Source: Verrucomicrobiota bacterium
GTDB lineage: Bacteria > Verrucomicrobiota > Verrucomicrobiia > Verrucomicrobiales > DEV007
Reading direction: 5' to 3'
DNA length: 64,000 nucleotides
NCBI GenBank assembly: GCA_018970725.1
Contig: JAGWVU010000003.1
Span: forward strand, 115,712 to 179,711
Position numbers and translations under genes: made by a program. Below are positions 1 to 8,068 of the stretch, in pieces (within the stretch, counting starts at the first letter, position 1; each line of letters starts with the position of its first letter). The notes below the pieces were generated by a model. That model saw only the letters and a program-made list of their open reading frames with translations, ran no database searches and was not told the DNA's origin.

Positions 1-517
1 TGAAGACCTGAACGGCGAGGACGCTGGCGTTGAGGCGGATCGCTTCCTCGATGCTGCAGGCGAGACTTTCGTTGGAGAGTGGTTCGAACCCGGGACGCTG
101 GAGTTTGAAGGCGCGCTTGGACTCGCCTTCACCAACCTCACCCTCCCATTCTTCCATCGGGCTGACCATGGAAGTTCCGCCGGAAGCGCGCAAGGCGATG
201 GCCTTTTGGGTCGAGGCCGGAATGACGGAACGCTGGATGCCGCGGGTCAGCATCAGACAGTCACAGTAGGGCTCCAGGGGGAGGATGGTCTGGTCGACCC
301 GCTCCAGACCGGTGGTGGGCCCCTGGAAATATCCGTGGTCGAACGCCAGCATGATGGTGCGGCCGTTCTTCGGGTTGAAAACCTTGGAAAGGCGGTTCTT
401 CATACCCCAGTCGTATTGGTGGGATCCCTTGAGGAAGAAGCCGGGAGCCTCCTGGGGGACGTGGGTGAAGTATTCTTTATCCTTCTTTTCCTGCTTGGTT
501 CCGTCGATATCAGCCAT
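1..517 (-). CDS. LsrF/DhnA-family class I aldolase or thiolase, N-terminal part (cut by window edge)
   Basis: This reading frame starts at an ATG at 517 and is still open at base 1, giving the first 172 residues. It closely matches the N-terminal part of E. coli LsrF, the thiolase that splits the phospho-AI-2 derivative 3-hydroxy-5-phosphonooxypentane-2,4-dione. The shared stretch is the segment AFDHGYFQGPTTGLERVD near residues 59-76, preceded by LSKVFNPKNGRTIML. The Schiff-base lysine of this family lies beyond the window, so activity cannot be judged. LsrF-like proteins outside enteric bacteria often sit with other sugar-phosphate genes, and araD and mtnA lie within 4 kb here. The family is secure; the substrate is not, and no lsr kinase or transporter gene is visible. 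Confidence 0.85.
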   Translation of the reverse strand, partial: MADIDGTKQEKKDKEYFTHVPQEAPGFFLKGSHQYDWGMKNRLSKVFNPKNGRTIMLAFDHGYFQGPTTGLERVDQTILPLEPYCDCLMLTRGIQRSVIPASTQKAIALRASGGTSMVSPMEEWEGEVGEGESKRAFKLQRPGFEPLSNESLACSIEEAIRLNASVLAVQVF

Positions 518-646
518 GTCTGGGTATTCTGGGTTCGTGCTAAATTCCCCGCCACTCTTGACTCGTTCCGGGGGCCCGGTCAAGGACGCGTTGCGCCCAC
601 CGCACATTCGGGTTGCCTCCCGGGAGGTCGTGCTTCACGCTGCCCC

Positions 647-2053
647 ATGAATCCGAACGCCGCTCCTCCACGCCTCGCGGTTCTCAACGTCGTCGGGTTG
701 ACCCGCCGCTTCTGGCGCGGTGACCGCCTGCCCCGGATCCGGGCGTTTGTGGAAAGGGCCGGGCACGGGCACCGGGTGCTCGAGCCGGTGCTTCCCGCCG
801 TCACTTCCACCGTTCAGGCGACGTTCCTCACCGGACGGACCCCGGATCATCACGGCATTGTGGCCAATGGATGGTATGACCGGGAGCGATCCGAGACCCT
901 CTTTTGGAAGCAGTCGGATCGCCTTGTCCGCGGGCCCAAGGTCTGGGAAGTGGTCCGGGAAACGAGACCGAATCTTCGGGTCGCCAGGCTGTTCTGGTGG
1001 AACAACATGTTCTCAAGCGTCGATTACTCCATCACCCCGCGCCCTATTTACCGGGCGGATGGTGCGAAGATTTTTGACATCACCTCGTCCCCGTTGGAAA
1101 TCCGGGACCGGGTCAAGGCGGATCTGGGCCCGTTCCCGTTCCAGAATTTTTGGGGTCCCGCCTCAGGAATCGAGTCGAGCCGATGGATTGCCCGCTCCGC
1201 CCGCTGGACGGAGGAGCATTATGCGCCAGACCTCAGTCTCGTCTATCTGCCCCACCTCGATTACAACCTCCAGAAGCTGGGCCCCCGTCATGCAGCGATC
1301 GATGCCGATTTGGCCGCGATTGACGAGGTCACCGGTGAGTTGATCGACTTTCTGGAAGGGCGTGGCGTCGAGGTTTTGCTGGTCTCGGAATACGGGATCA
1401 CCCCCGTGGACCGGCCGATTCATCTGAACCGTCTTTTCCGCAAGCAGGGCTGGTTGGAGATCAAGGATGAGGTCGGCACGGATACCCTTGAACTCGGTGG
1501 ATGCTCGGCTTTCGCCATTGCGGATCATCAGGTGGCGCACGTTTACGTGGCCAATCCGGAGCTGACGGATCAGGTGGCCGAGTTGCTCCGGGAGACCCGG
1601 GGAATCGCGCGGGTGCTGGACCATGAAGGCAAGAAGGCCCATGGTCTCGACCATCCCCGGTCCGGCGACCTCATTGCCATCGCCGACGAGCGGAGTTGGT
1701 TCACCTACTATTTCTGGGAAGACGACGAACGGGCGCCGGACTACGCGAGGACCGTGGATATCCACCGCAAGCCCGGGTATGACCCGGTCGAGCTGTTTCT
1801 CGAATCGCCGGCCTGGCTTGCGAAGGCGAAAATTCTCTTTGGGTTGGTGCGGAAGAAACTCGGGTTTCGCATGCTGATGGACGTGATTCCGCTCGATGCC
1901 TCGCTGGTGCGGGGCTCCCATGGGTGTCTTCCAGTGGAAGAAGATGACTGGCCGGTTCTGGCGGGGCGGCTCGCGGATTGGCCTGCCGGGGAGTCCCTCA
2001 AATCGCCCGACGTCTTTGAGGTCATCCGGCGCAAGTTGACTGCGGACCGTTGA
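647..2053 (+). CDS. Type I phosphodiesterase/nucleotide pyrophosphatase family protein (EboF-like)
   Basis: The product has 468 residues and belongs to the alkaline phosphatase superfamily, phosphodiesterase/nucleotide pyrophosphatase branch. The segment PAVTSTVQATFLTG (residues 50-63) aligns with the nucleophile loop of ENPP enzymes and places the attacking threonine at T53. A later DHHGIVANGWYD segment is also typical of the branch. Where ENPP proteins carry the metal-binding SDHG motif, this protein has SEYGI, and it has a later ADHQVAHVYV segment; as I recall, both are normal for the EboF-like subgroup. The ATG at 647 was chosen because homology begins there, although the frame is open further upstream. 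There is no signal peptide. It converges on araD with one base between the stops. The substrate is unknown. Confidence 0.8.
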   Translation: MNPNAAPPRLAVLNVVGLTRRFWRGDRLPRIRAFVERAGHGHRVLEPVLPAVTSTVQATFLTGRTPDHHGIVANGWYDRERSETLFWKQSDRLVRGPKVWEVVRETRPNLRVARLFWWNNMFSSVDYSITPRPIYRADGAKIFDITSSPLEIRDRVKADLGPFPFQNFWGPASGIESSRWIARSARWTEEHYAPDLSLVYLPHLDYNLQKLGPRHAAIDADLAAIDEVTGELIDFLEGRGVEVLLVSEYGITPVDRPIHLNRLFRKQGWLEIKDEVGTDTLELGGCSAFAIADHQVAHVYVANPELTDQVAELLRETRGIARVLDHEGKKAHGLDHPRSGDLIAIADERSWFTYYFWEDDERAPDYARTVDIHRKPGYDPVELFLESPAWLAKAKILFGLVRKKLGFRMLMDVIPLDASLVRGSHGCLPVEEDDWPVLAGRLADWPAGESLKSPDVFEVIRRKLTADR

Positions 2054-2054
2054 T

Positions 2055-2759
2055 TTAGTGGCCCCCTTGGCCGTAGTAGGCCCCCGGGCCGTGCTTGCGG
2101 AGGTAGTGCTTGCGCAGAAGATGGGCGGGCAGGGGGGAAGCCGCCGGGTTCAGGGCATGGGTGCCGAGGGCCATCTGGCAACAGACCTCCAGGGCGATGC
2201 TGTTGTTCACCGCGTCCAAGGCGTGCCGGCCCCAGGTGAAAGGCGCATGGTGCGCCTGGAGGGCGGCCGGCATTTCCTCGGGTGAGAGGCCGAGTTCGCG
2301 GAACCGGGAGGCAATGGCGAGCCCGGTGTTGCCCTCGTAATCCTCCGCCACTTCCGCTTCGGTCAATTCACGGACCACCGGGACGGTGCCGTGAAAGTGA
2401 TCCGCGTGGGTCGTACCGAGACAGGGCAAGGCGCGCGCGGCCTGGCAGAACATGGTGGCATGAACGCTGTGGGTGTGGCAGATCCCCCCGATTTCCGAAA
2501 ACTCGCGGTAAAGGATGCGATGGGTGGGGGTATCCGACGACGGATTGAGGTCTCCCTCGACCACCCTGCCTTCGAGGTCGACCACGACGAGATTTTCCGC
2601 GCGCAGGTCGGCGTAGGCCACCCCGCTGGGCTTGATCACAAAGAGGCCTGACGCCCGGTCGATACCGCTCACATTCCCCCAGGTCAGCTTTACCAATCCC
2701 TCGCTTTCCAACAGAAGATTGGCGGCAAGAACCTGACGGCGGAGTTCGGGTAGGAGCAT
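2055..2759 (-). CDS. araD: L-ribulose-5-phosphate 4-epimerase
   Basis: The 234-residue product aligns with E. coli AraD over its whole length, with nearly identical numbering. The zinc ligands H95, H97 and H171 and the catalytic residues D76, D120 and Y229 are all present, and it ends with the typical RKHGPGAYYGQ tail. The aspartate at 76, in SSDTPTH, separates epimerases from class II aldolases such as FucA, which have glutamate there. The enzyme interconverts L-ribulose 5-phosphate and D-xylulose 5-phosphate in the cytoplasm, feeding pentoses into the pentose phosphate pathway. No araA or araB lies nearby, so the gene is separated from the rest of an arabinose pathway. Confidence 0.93.
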   Translation of the reverse strand: MLLPELRRQVLAANLLLESEGLVKLTWGNVSGIDRASGLFVIKPSGVAYADLRAENLVVVDLEGRVVEGDLNPSSDTPTHRILYREFSEIGGICHTHSVHATMFCQAARALPCLGTTHADHFHGTVPVVRELTEAEVAEDYEGNTGLAIASRFRELGLSPEEMPAALQAHHAPFTWGRHALDAVNNSIALEVCCQMALGTHALNPAASPLPAHLLRKHYLRKHGPGAYYGQGGH

Positions 2760-2874
2760 GGGAGACGGGGATATTGCAAGAGGGAACGACAGGTTGCAAG
2801 CAAGGGATCCGGGCTCCGCGGCGGAATGATTTTATTCCTTGGAAGCTATGGCTCCCTCTCTACACTGCGCTCTG

Positions 2875-3618
2875 ATGAGACGATTCGAGCAAAAGACAGT
2901 CCTGATCACCGGCGGTGGATCGGGAATCGGAGAGGCCATGGCCCGTGAATTTGCCGCCGAAGGGGCGGCGGTCTTGATTTTGGAGCGGGACCAGGCGGCA
3001 GGGGACCGGGTGGCGGGTGAAATCGGTGGTCGGGTGATCGCGTGCGATGTTTCGGATCACCCGGCCGTTCAGGCGGCGATCGGCCAACTTCAGATCGATG
3101 TCCTTGTGAACAACGCCGGGATCGCCCACATCGGCACGGTGGAATCCACCTCCGAAGAGGATTTTGACCGGATTTTCCGAGTCAATGTGAAGGGGGTTTA
3201 CAACTGCTTGCACGCGGTTCTTCCGGGGATGGTGACGCGCGGCGGCGGCGTGGTGTTGAATCTTTGTTCGATCGCGGCCCGGGTCGGGTTGGCGGACCGC
3301 TTTGCCTATTCGATGAGCAAGGGGGCCGTCCTGACGATGACCTTGAGCGTCGCCAAGGACTACCTCAGCAAAAACATCCGCTGCAACTGCATCAACCCGG
3401 CCCGGGTTCACACGCCGTTCGTCGATCAGTATCTGGCGCGGAATTATCCCGGACAGGAATCGGAGATGTTCGCCAGACTCTCCGCCGCACAGCCGATCGG
3501 TCGGATGGGAAGCCCCGCTGAAGTGGCCAAGCTGGCCACCTACCTCTGTTCCGACGATGCCTCGTTTGTCACGGGGGTCGCCTGGGACATTGATGGCGGC
3601 TATATGAACATCCGCTGA
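2875..3618 (+). CDS. SDR-family NAD(P)-dependent oxidoreductase
   Basis: This is a classical short-chain dehydrogenase of 247 residues. It has the Rossmann motif TGGGSGIG at about residues 13-20, NNAGIAH near residue 79, a catalytic serine in LCSIAARVG and the active-site pair YSMSK. The C-terminal region, SFVTGVAWDIDGGY, is the usual family ending. The ATG at 2875 was preferred over one 36 bases upstream because homology starts with RRFEQKTVLITGG. The closest resemblance is to sugar-acid dehydrogenases such as 2-keto-3-deoxy-L-fuconate dehydrogenase and to DHRS6/BDH2-type 3-hydroxybutyrate dehydrogenases. A role in deoxy-sugar or sugar-acid breakdown fits the araD/lsrF neighbourhood but is an inference. 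It converges on mtnA. Confidence 0.85.
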   Translation: MRRFEQKTVLITGGGSGIGEAMAREFAAEGAAVLILERDQAAGDRVAGEIGGRVIACDVSDHPAVQAAIGQLQIDVLVNNAGIAHIGTVESTSEEDFDRIFRVNVKGVYNCLHAVLPGMVTRGGGVVLNLCSIAARVGLADRFAYSMSKGAVLTMTLSVAKDYLSKNIRCNCINPARVHTPFVDQYLARNYPGQESEMFARLSAAQPIGRMGSPAEVAKLATYLCSDDASFVTGVAWDIDGGYMNIR

Positions 3619-3634
3619 AGCGCCGGAATCTTGG

Positions 3635-4738
3635 TCAGAAGGATGAGGCGGTGGCGCCTCGTTCCGGAAAGAGGCGGAGGATTCCCTCTTCGGTGGCGGG
3701 GCAACAGCCGCGCTCGGTGATCAAACCGCTGACGAGCCGGGACGGCGTGACATCAAAGGCGTGATTGACCGCCGGGGAAGTTTCCCCGAAGAGGCGGACC
3801 GAGACGAGGTTGCCGGCCTCGTCCTCGCCATCGATCCACCGGACCTCGCGATCGGACCGCTCTTCGATGGGAATCTCCGTCAACCCGTCCCGGGCCTGCC
3901 AATCGAAGGTGGACGACGGAAGGGCCACGTGGAACGGAACGCCGTTGTCCCTCGCGGCCAGTGCCTTGAGGTAGGTGCCGATCTTGTTCGCAACATCCCC
4001 GGTGCGGGTGGTCCGGTCGGAACCGGTCAGAACCAGATCCACCCTGCCATGTTGCATGAGGTGGCCACCGGCATTGTCCGGGATGACGGTATGCGGCACG
4101 CCGTGACGTTCCAGCTCCCAGGCCGTAAGCCGGGCGCCCTGGTTGCGGGGCCGGGTCTCGTCGACCCAGACGTGGACGGGTATGCCGGAATCGTGGGCCG
4201 CATAGATGGGGGCGGTGGCGGACCCGAAATCGACAAAGGCCAGCCAGCCGGCGTTGCAATGGGTCAGGATCTGGACGGGGAGGCGTCCGGGCTTCCGAGC
4301 CGCGATCTCCGCGATCAGAGGCAGTCCGTGTCCGCCGATCCGCCGGCAGGCTTCCGCATCCTCGTCGGCGATGGCCCGGGCCGTGGCGAAAGCAGTTTCC
4401 ACCGGGTCCAGAGCCTGGCGGATGGCGGTGAGCTGCCGATCGATGGCCCAGCGGAGGTTCACCGCGGTGGGGCGGGTTGCCGCCAGTTCATGGGCCAAGC
4501 GGAGCAAGGAAGCGGAATCGCCGCAGGACTCACGGGCCGCGAACCACATGCCCCAGGCTGCGGTGGCCCCGATGAGACCGGCCCCGCGCACCTGCATCTC
4601 CCGGATGGCAAAGGCAACGTCGGCGACGCCACGCAATTCCGCGATGACAAAACGAAACGGGAGGTGCCGCTGGTCGATGATCCGCACGCAGTCCCCGTCG
4701 GGCCAGATGGTGCGAAAGGATTGACCGTCGACCCGCAT
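3635..4738 (-). CDS. mtnA: S-methyl-5-thioribose-1-phosphate isomerase family protein
   Basis: The 367-residue product is a member of the MtnA branch of the eIF2B-alpha/beta/delta family. MtnA converts methylthioribose 1-phosphate to methylthioribulose 1-phosphate in methionine salvage. The catalytic cysteine (C161, in LTHCNAG) and aspartate (D241, in TGSDRTTRTGDVANKIGTY) match C160 and D240 of the B. subtilis enzyme. The RGAGLIGATAAWGM phosphate-site segment is also present. No other methionine-salvage gene is nearby. MtnA homologues also act on 5-deoxyribose 1-phosphate in the DHAP shunt, so the true substrate could be either. It lies 7 bases downstream of the prepilin peptidase gene and is probably cotranscribed with it. 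Confidence 0.9.
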   Translation of the reverse strand: MRVDGQSFRTIWPDGDCVRIIDQRHLPFRFVIAELRGVADVAFAIREMQVRGAGLIGATAAWGMWFAARESCGDSASLLRLAHELAATRPTAVNLRWAIDRQLTAIRQALDPVETAFATARAIADEDAEACRRIGGHGLPLIAEIAARKPGRLPVQILTHCNAGWLAFVDFGSATAPIYAAHDSGIPVHVWVDETRPRNQGARLTAWELERHGVPHTVIPDNAGGHLMQHGRVDLVLTGSDRTTRTGDVANKIGTYLKALAARDNGVPFHVALPSSTFDWQARDGLTEIPIEERSDREVRWIDGEDEAGNLVSVRLFGETSPAVNHAFDVTPSRLVSGLITERGCCPATEEGILRLFPERGATASSF

Positions 4739-4745
4739 TGTGTTC

Positions 4746-5972
4746 TCAGCGGAGCCCGCAGGAGTGGAGATACCAGCGGATCAACTCCGGTCCGGTGAAC
4801 AAATAGATCAGGGTGGCGAGGGCGAGGTAGGGGCCGAAGGGGATCGGCTTGGAATGGCGCCGGGCCGCGAGCCACTGCTGGGCCAACCCGCCGATCGCCC
4901 CAATGACGGAGCCGCCCATCAGACAGAACACGGTGACAGGCCAGCCGAGAAAGGCGCCGATCATGCCGACGAACTTCACATCGCCCATTCCCATCGCCTC
5001 GCGCGGGCGTACGATCCGGCGGGTGACGCCCTGCAGCTTTTTGACGTCCTCCAGCGGGAGTTCCGAGCCATCGATGAGGGCCCGGTTGAAATGAAGCACG
5101 ATGCCGCCGGGTGCGGGACGGACCACGCCATCGACGGCGACCTCGGTGCACTCGATGACGAGCCGATCCTGCTCTGAACCGAACATCTCGCTCCAAAGGT
5201 GGGTGAACTCCCCCGCCTCGAGTTGAGGCTCGGCATCGGCCCCGGGTTCATGGATGACCCAGGTCGTATCCTCCGCGAACACGTGGGTGAACTTCCCGAA
5301 TGCCAGTTTCCCCAATTTCACGACCGACCAGAGCAAACCGTATCCGGAGGCGAATCCGAGGGCGGAAAGGAGCAGGGCCCGATGCCAAGGGGCGTTGGGC
5401 AGGGTCTGGGCGCCGAGGGCAGCGGTATTGAGGATGCCGGCCCACGGGAAACGGGCGTCCAGAGCGGGCAGGAGGGCCGCCAGAACGCCGCCGGCGATGG
5501 CCGCCTTCCACGTGAGGCCGTCTGGGATGATGAGATGCTCGGCGTCGATGAACGTGGCGGCGATGAGCAGGGAAACGAGAACCCAGTGGACCGCGGGGAC
5601 GCCCCATCCGTCCGGAAGGAACCGCCACCAGACCGCGAGGAAAATCCCTGCGGTGAAGGCTTCGACCAAAAGGTAGCGGATCGAAATGGGAGCCTGACAC
5701 TTCGCGCACTTGCCCCGGAGCAAAATCCAACTTAGGATCGGGAGGTTCTGCCAAGCGGGAATCTGCGTCTTGCATGAGGGACAGAAGGAACGCTTCGGAT
5801 GCAACACCGAAAGATTCAGCGGCAACCGGTAGATGACCACGTTCAGGAAAGACCCGACACAGGCTCCGAAGGCCAGAACCATGGCCGTGATCAGCGGGTG
5901 GCGGAGAACCATTTCAAGTGGCGGGGGACCGATGTCCAGGGAGGCGGGAAGAGCGGAAGCAAGGTTGGACAT
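4746..5972 (-). CDS. Prepilin peptidase (A24 family) with a large internal insertion
   Basis: The product has 408 residues. This inner-membrane aspartic peptidase cleaves, and often N-methylates, type IV prepilins and pseudopilins. The N-terminal domain has the zinc-type tetracysteine pattern C64-C67-C89-C92. Catalytic aspartates are D143 (FIDAEHLIIPDG) and D331 (GMGDVKFVG). In typical enzymes these aspartates are about 64 residues apart; here they are 188 apart. The extra segment, roughly residues 225-320, is soluble, acidic and predicted to lie between membrane helices. The start at 5972 gives a hydrophobic first helix after about 27 residues; an upstream in-frame extension looks non-coding. 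No pilin or secretion genes are adjacent. mtnA follows at 7 bases. Confidence 0.9.
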   Translation of the reverse strand: MSNLASALPASLDIGPPPLEMVLRHPLITAMVLAFGACVGSFLNVVIYRLPLNLSVLHPKRSFCPSCKTQIPAWQNLPILSWILLRGKCAKCQAPISIRYLLVEAFTAGIFLAVWWRFLPDGWGVPAVHWVLVSLLIAATFIDAEHLIIPDGLTWKAAIAGGVLAALLPALDARFPWAGILNTAALGAQTLPNAPWHRALLLSALGFASGYGLLWSVVKLGKLAFGKFTHVFAEDTTWVIHEPGADAEPQLEAGEFTHLWSEMFGSEQDRLVIECTEVAVDGVVRPAPGGIVLHFNRALIDGSELPLEDVKKLQGVTRRIVRPREAMGMGDVKFVGMIGAFLGWPVTVFCLMGGSVIGAIGGLAQQWLAARRHSKPIPFGPYLALATLIYLFTGPELIRWYLHSCGLR

Positions 5973-6045
5973 GGATGGATGGGTGGAGACGGCGCCTTTG
6001 AAAAAATAGTGCAGGGATCCTGAACCTCTGCTTACATAAAAGATC

Positions 6046-6753
6046 ATGGCCCCGAAATCAATCGCGACTTTGCCTTTGCTGCTCGTCGGCGCCCTTCTTT
6101 TCGTCCGCTGCCAGTCTCCCGCGCGCTCCGGACCCGGGTCCATCGTGGTCGCCGCCGCCCGTCACGGGTTGATCGACATCCGCACCGTTGTGCCGGACGT
6201 GGTGGTGGATCTCCGGTATGCGACCGCTGGCAACGTGGCCCGGAGGGCGCTCTATCCTGCGGACATGCCCTGTCTGATTGAACGCCGGACCGGGAATCAA
6301 CTGGCGCAAGCCGCCCGCGAGGTCGCTTCCCACGGATATCGGCTCAAGATCTGGGATGCTTACCGGCCTCCGCAGTCCCACCTCGCCCTGTGGCGCGCCG
6401 TGCCCAATGGAAACTATGTCTCCGCCCCGTCCAAGACTCTTTCAATGCATTGCGCCGGGGCGGCGGTGGACCTCACCTTGGTCGACGCCAATGGACGGGA
6501 GTTGAAAATGCCCACGGGATTTGACCACTTTTCCCCAGCGGCCGCCGCCGAGTATCAGGGAGGCGATCCCGAGGTGGCACGCAACGTGGCGGTTTTGCAG
6601 CAGGCCATGAGAAGGGCGGGCTTCAGCACGATGAAGACCGAGTGGTGGCACTTTTGGAATCCCTCCGCCACCCCCCACGTCGCGGTTCCGGCCGACGCCC
6701 TCGGGATTGTCCTTCCCCCGCATGTCCGCTCCATCCCACCAAGGTCCCGATAG
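6046..6753 (+). CDS. D-alanyl-D-alanine dipeptidase (VanX/DdpX family)
   Basis: The 235-residue product is a zinc D,D-dipeptidase of the M15D family, which hydrolyses D-Ala-D-Ala. Zinc ligands H135 and D142 lie in SMHCAGAAVDLTL and H202 in EWWHFW, with catalytic E199 next to it and the conserved arginine in YRPPQ (R107). The spacing matches VanX. The N-terminus is hydrophobic (residues 6-21) and followed by a cysteine, so the enzyme is exported; the residue before the cysteine is arginine, which is poor for lipoprotein processing. There are no vanH/vanA partners, so peptidoglycan turnover is more likely than vancomycin resistance. Its 3' end overlaps the next gene. Confidence 0.9.
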   Translation: MAPKSIATLPLLLVGALLFVRCQSPARSGPGSIVVAAARHGLIDIRTVVPDVVVDLRYATAGNVARRALYPADMPCLIERRTGNQLAQAAREVASHGYRLKIWDAYRPPQSHLALWRAVPNGNYVSAPSKTLSMHCAGAAVDLTLVDANGRELKMPTGFDHFSPAAAAEYQGGDPEVARNVAVLQQAMRRAGFSTMKTEWWHFWNPSATPHVAVPADALGIVLPPHVRSIPPRSR

Positions 6754-8068
6754 CACCACCCTGCGCCAAGCCGCCACCCGGCTCGCCCGGCGCCTTCAGG
6801 AATCCGGTTTCGAGGCGTATTTTGCCGGAGGTTGCATTCGCGACACCCTGCTTGGTCGGGAGCCCAAGGATTTTGACATCGCCACCAGCGCGCAGCCCCG
6901 GGAGGTCCGTTCCCTGTTTCCCAACTCGGGGATGGTCGGCGCCCATTTCGGCGTGGTGCTGGTCCATGAACCGGAAGGGGATTTTGAGATCGCCACGTTT
7001 CGGACGGACGGCGTCTATTTGGATGGGCGGCGCCCCAAGGACGTGCGATTTTCCTCGGCCTCGGAGGATGCGTGGCGCCGTGATTTCACCATCAACGGTC
7101 TTTTTCAGGATCCGGTGAGCGGCGAGGTGATCGACTTCGTCGGTGGTCGGGCCGACCTCAGTGCCCACTTGATCCGGGCCATCGGGCAGCCCGGGGAGCG
7201 TTTTCGGGAAGATCACCTGCGCATGCTCCGGGCGCTGCGCTTTGCTTCCGACCTCGGCTTCGAGATCGAGCCGCTGACCCTGGCGGCGATCAAACAAGAG
7301 GTGGCCAGCATCCATCACATCAGCGCCGAACGCGTCCGTGACGAGTTCGAAAGGATTCTGCTCAATCCGCGCCGCCTCCGGGGGTTCGATCTTCTGGTGG
7401 GCACCGGCCTGCTCTCGGAAATTTTGCCGGAAGTCATCGATCTCTGTTGGTGCGAGCCGCATGGCGCCGCCGCTGGGGTGGACGTCTTCGCCCGGTGCCG
7501 CCGGATGCTTGAGCTTCTCCCGGCGGAGGTGAGTTTGCCGTTGGTCCTGGCCGTGCTCCTGAAGGACGTCGCCAAACCGGTCATTGCGATGAGAGGACCG
7601 TCCGGGGAGCTGTTCTTTCCCAACGCAGCCCGGGAGGGGGCCCGGATGACCGGGGAGATTTTGCGGCGGCTCAAGTTTCCCAACGACGTCATTGCGGCGA
7701 CGGTGGAGGCCGTCGCGATGCAACCGGCCTTTCACGAAGTCCGCGGGATGCGGATTGCCGAATTGAAGCGCTTCATGGCCCGGCCGACTTTCCCGGACGA
7801 GCTGGAGTTGCACCGGGTGGACTGCCTCGCCTCCGGGAGTTCACTGGTGACCCATGAATTCCTCTTGAATTCCCTCCGCTCGTTCGGTGCGGGACCGATC
7901 ATTCCTCCGCGGCTCCTGACCGGGAAGGATCTTTTGGATCGCGGGTGGACTTCCGGGCCGCACCTCAAGGTGCTGCTTGATGCCGTTCAGGACGAGCAGT
8001 TGGAGGGACGGTTGGCCACGCCCGGTGAGGCGTTGGAGTGGGTTCTCGGACGCTTTACGCCTCAATAA
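6722..8068 (+). CDS. CCA tRNA nucleotidyltransferase / poly(A) polymerase family protein
   Basis: The product, about 448 residues, is a class II nucleotidyltransferase. It has the GGCIRDTLLG and DFDIAT motifs in the first 60 residues, where the two aspartates bind the catalytic metals. These are followed by RRDFTINGLFQDP and the RNA-binding segment EDHLRMLRALRFASDLGF. It either adds CCA to tRNA 3' ends or polyadenylates RNA; sequence alone does not settle which. No HD domain motif is visible. Two starts, 6707 and 6722, both overlap the upstream dipeptidase gene, so translation may be coupled. Its 3' end overlaps the convergent ABC ATPase gene by 7 bases. Confidence 0.88.
   Translation: MSAPSHQGPDSTTLRQAATRLARRLQESGFEAYFAGGCIRDTLLGREPKDFDIATSAQPREVRSLFPNSGMVGAHFGVVLVHEPEGDFEIATFRTDGVYLDGRRPKDVRFSSASEDAWRRDFTINGLFQDPVSGEVIDFVGGRADLSAHLIRAIGQPGERFREDHLRMLRALRFASDLGFEIEPLTLAAIKQEVASIHHISAERVRDEFERILLNPRRLRGFDLLVGTGLLSEILPEVIDLCWCEPHGAAAGVDVFARCRRMLELLPAEVSLPLVLAVLLKDVAKPVIAMRGPSGELFFPNAAREGARMTGEILRRLKFPNDVIAATVEAVAMQPAFHEVRGMRIAELKRFMARPTFPDELELHRVDCLASGSSLVTHEFLLNSLRSFGAGPIIPPRLLTGKDLLDRGWTSGPHLKVLLDAVQDEQLEGRLATPGEALEWVLGRFTPQ

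Noticed and set aside
78..100. GGTTCGAACCC-like stretch resembling a tRNA T-loop
   Set aside because: It lies inside the LsrF-family coding region and no acceptor, D or anticodon stem can be folded around it.
206..646. Upstream extension of the phosphodiesterase frame
   Set aside because: It runs antisense through the LsrF-type gene and homology begins only at the ATG at 647.
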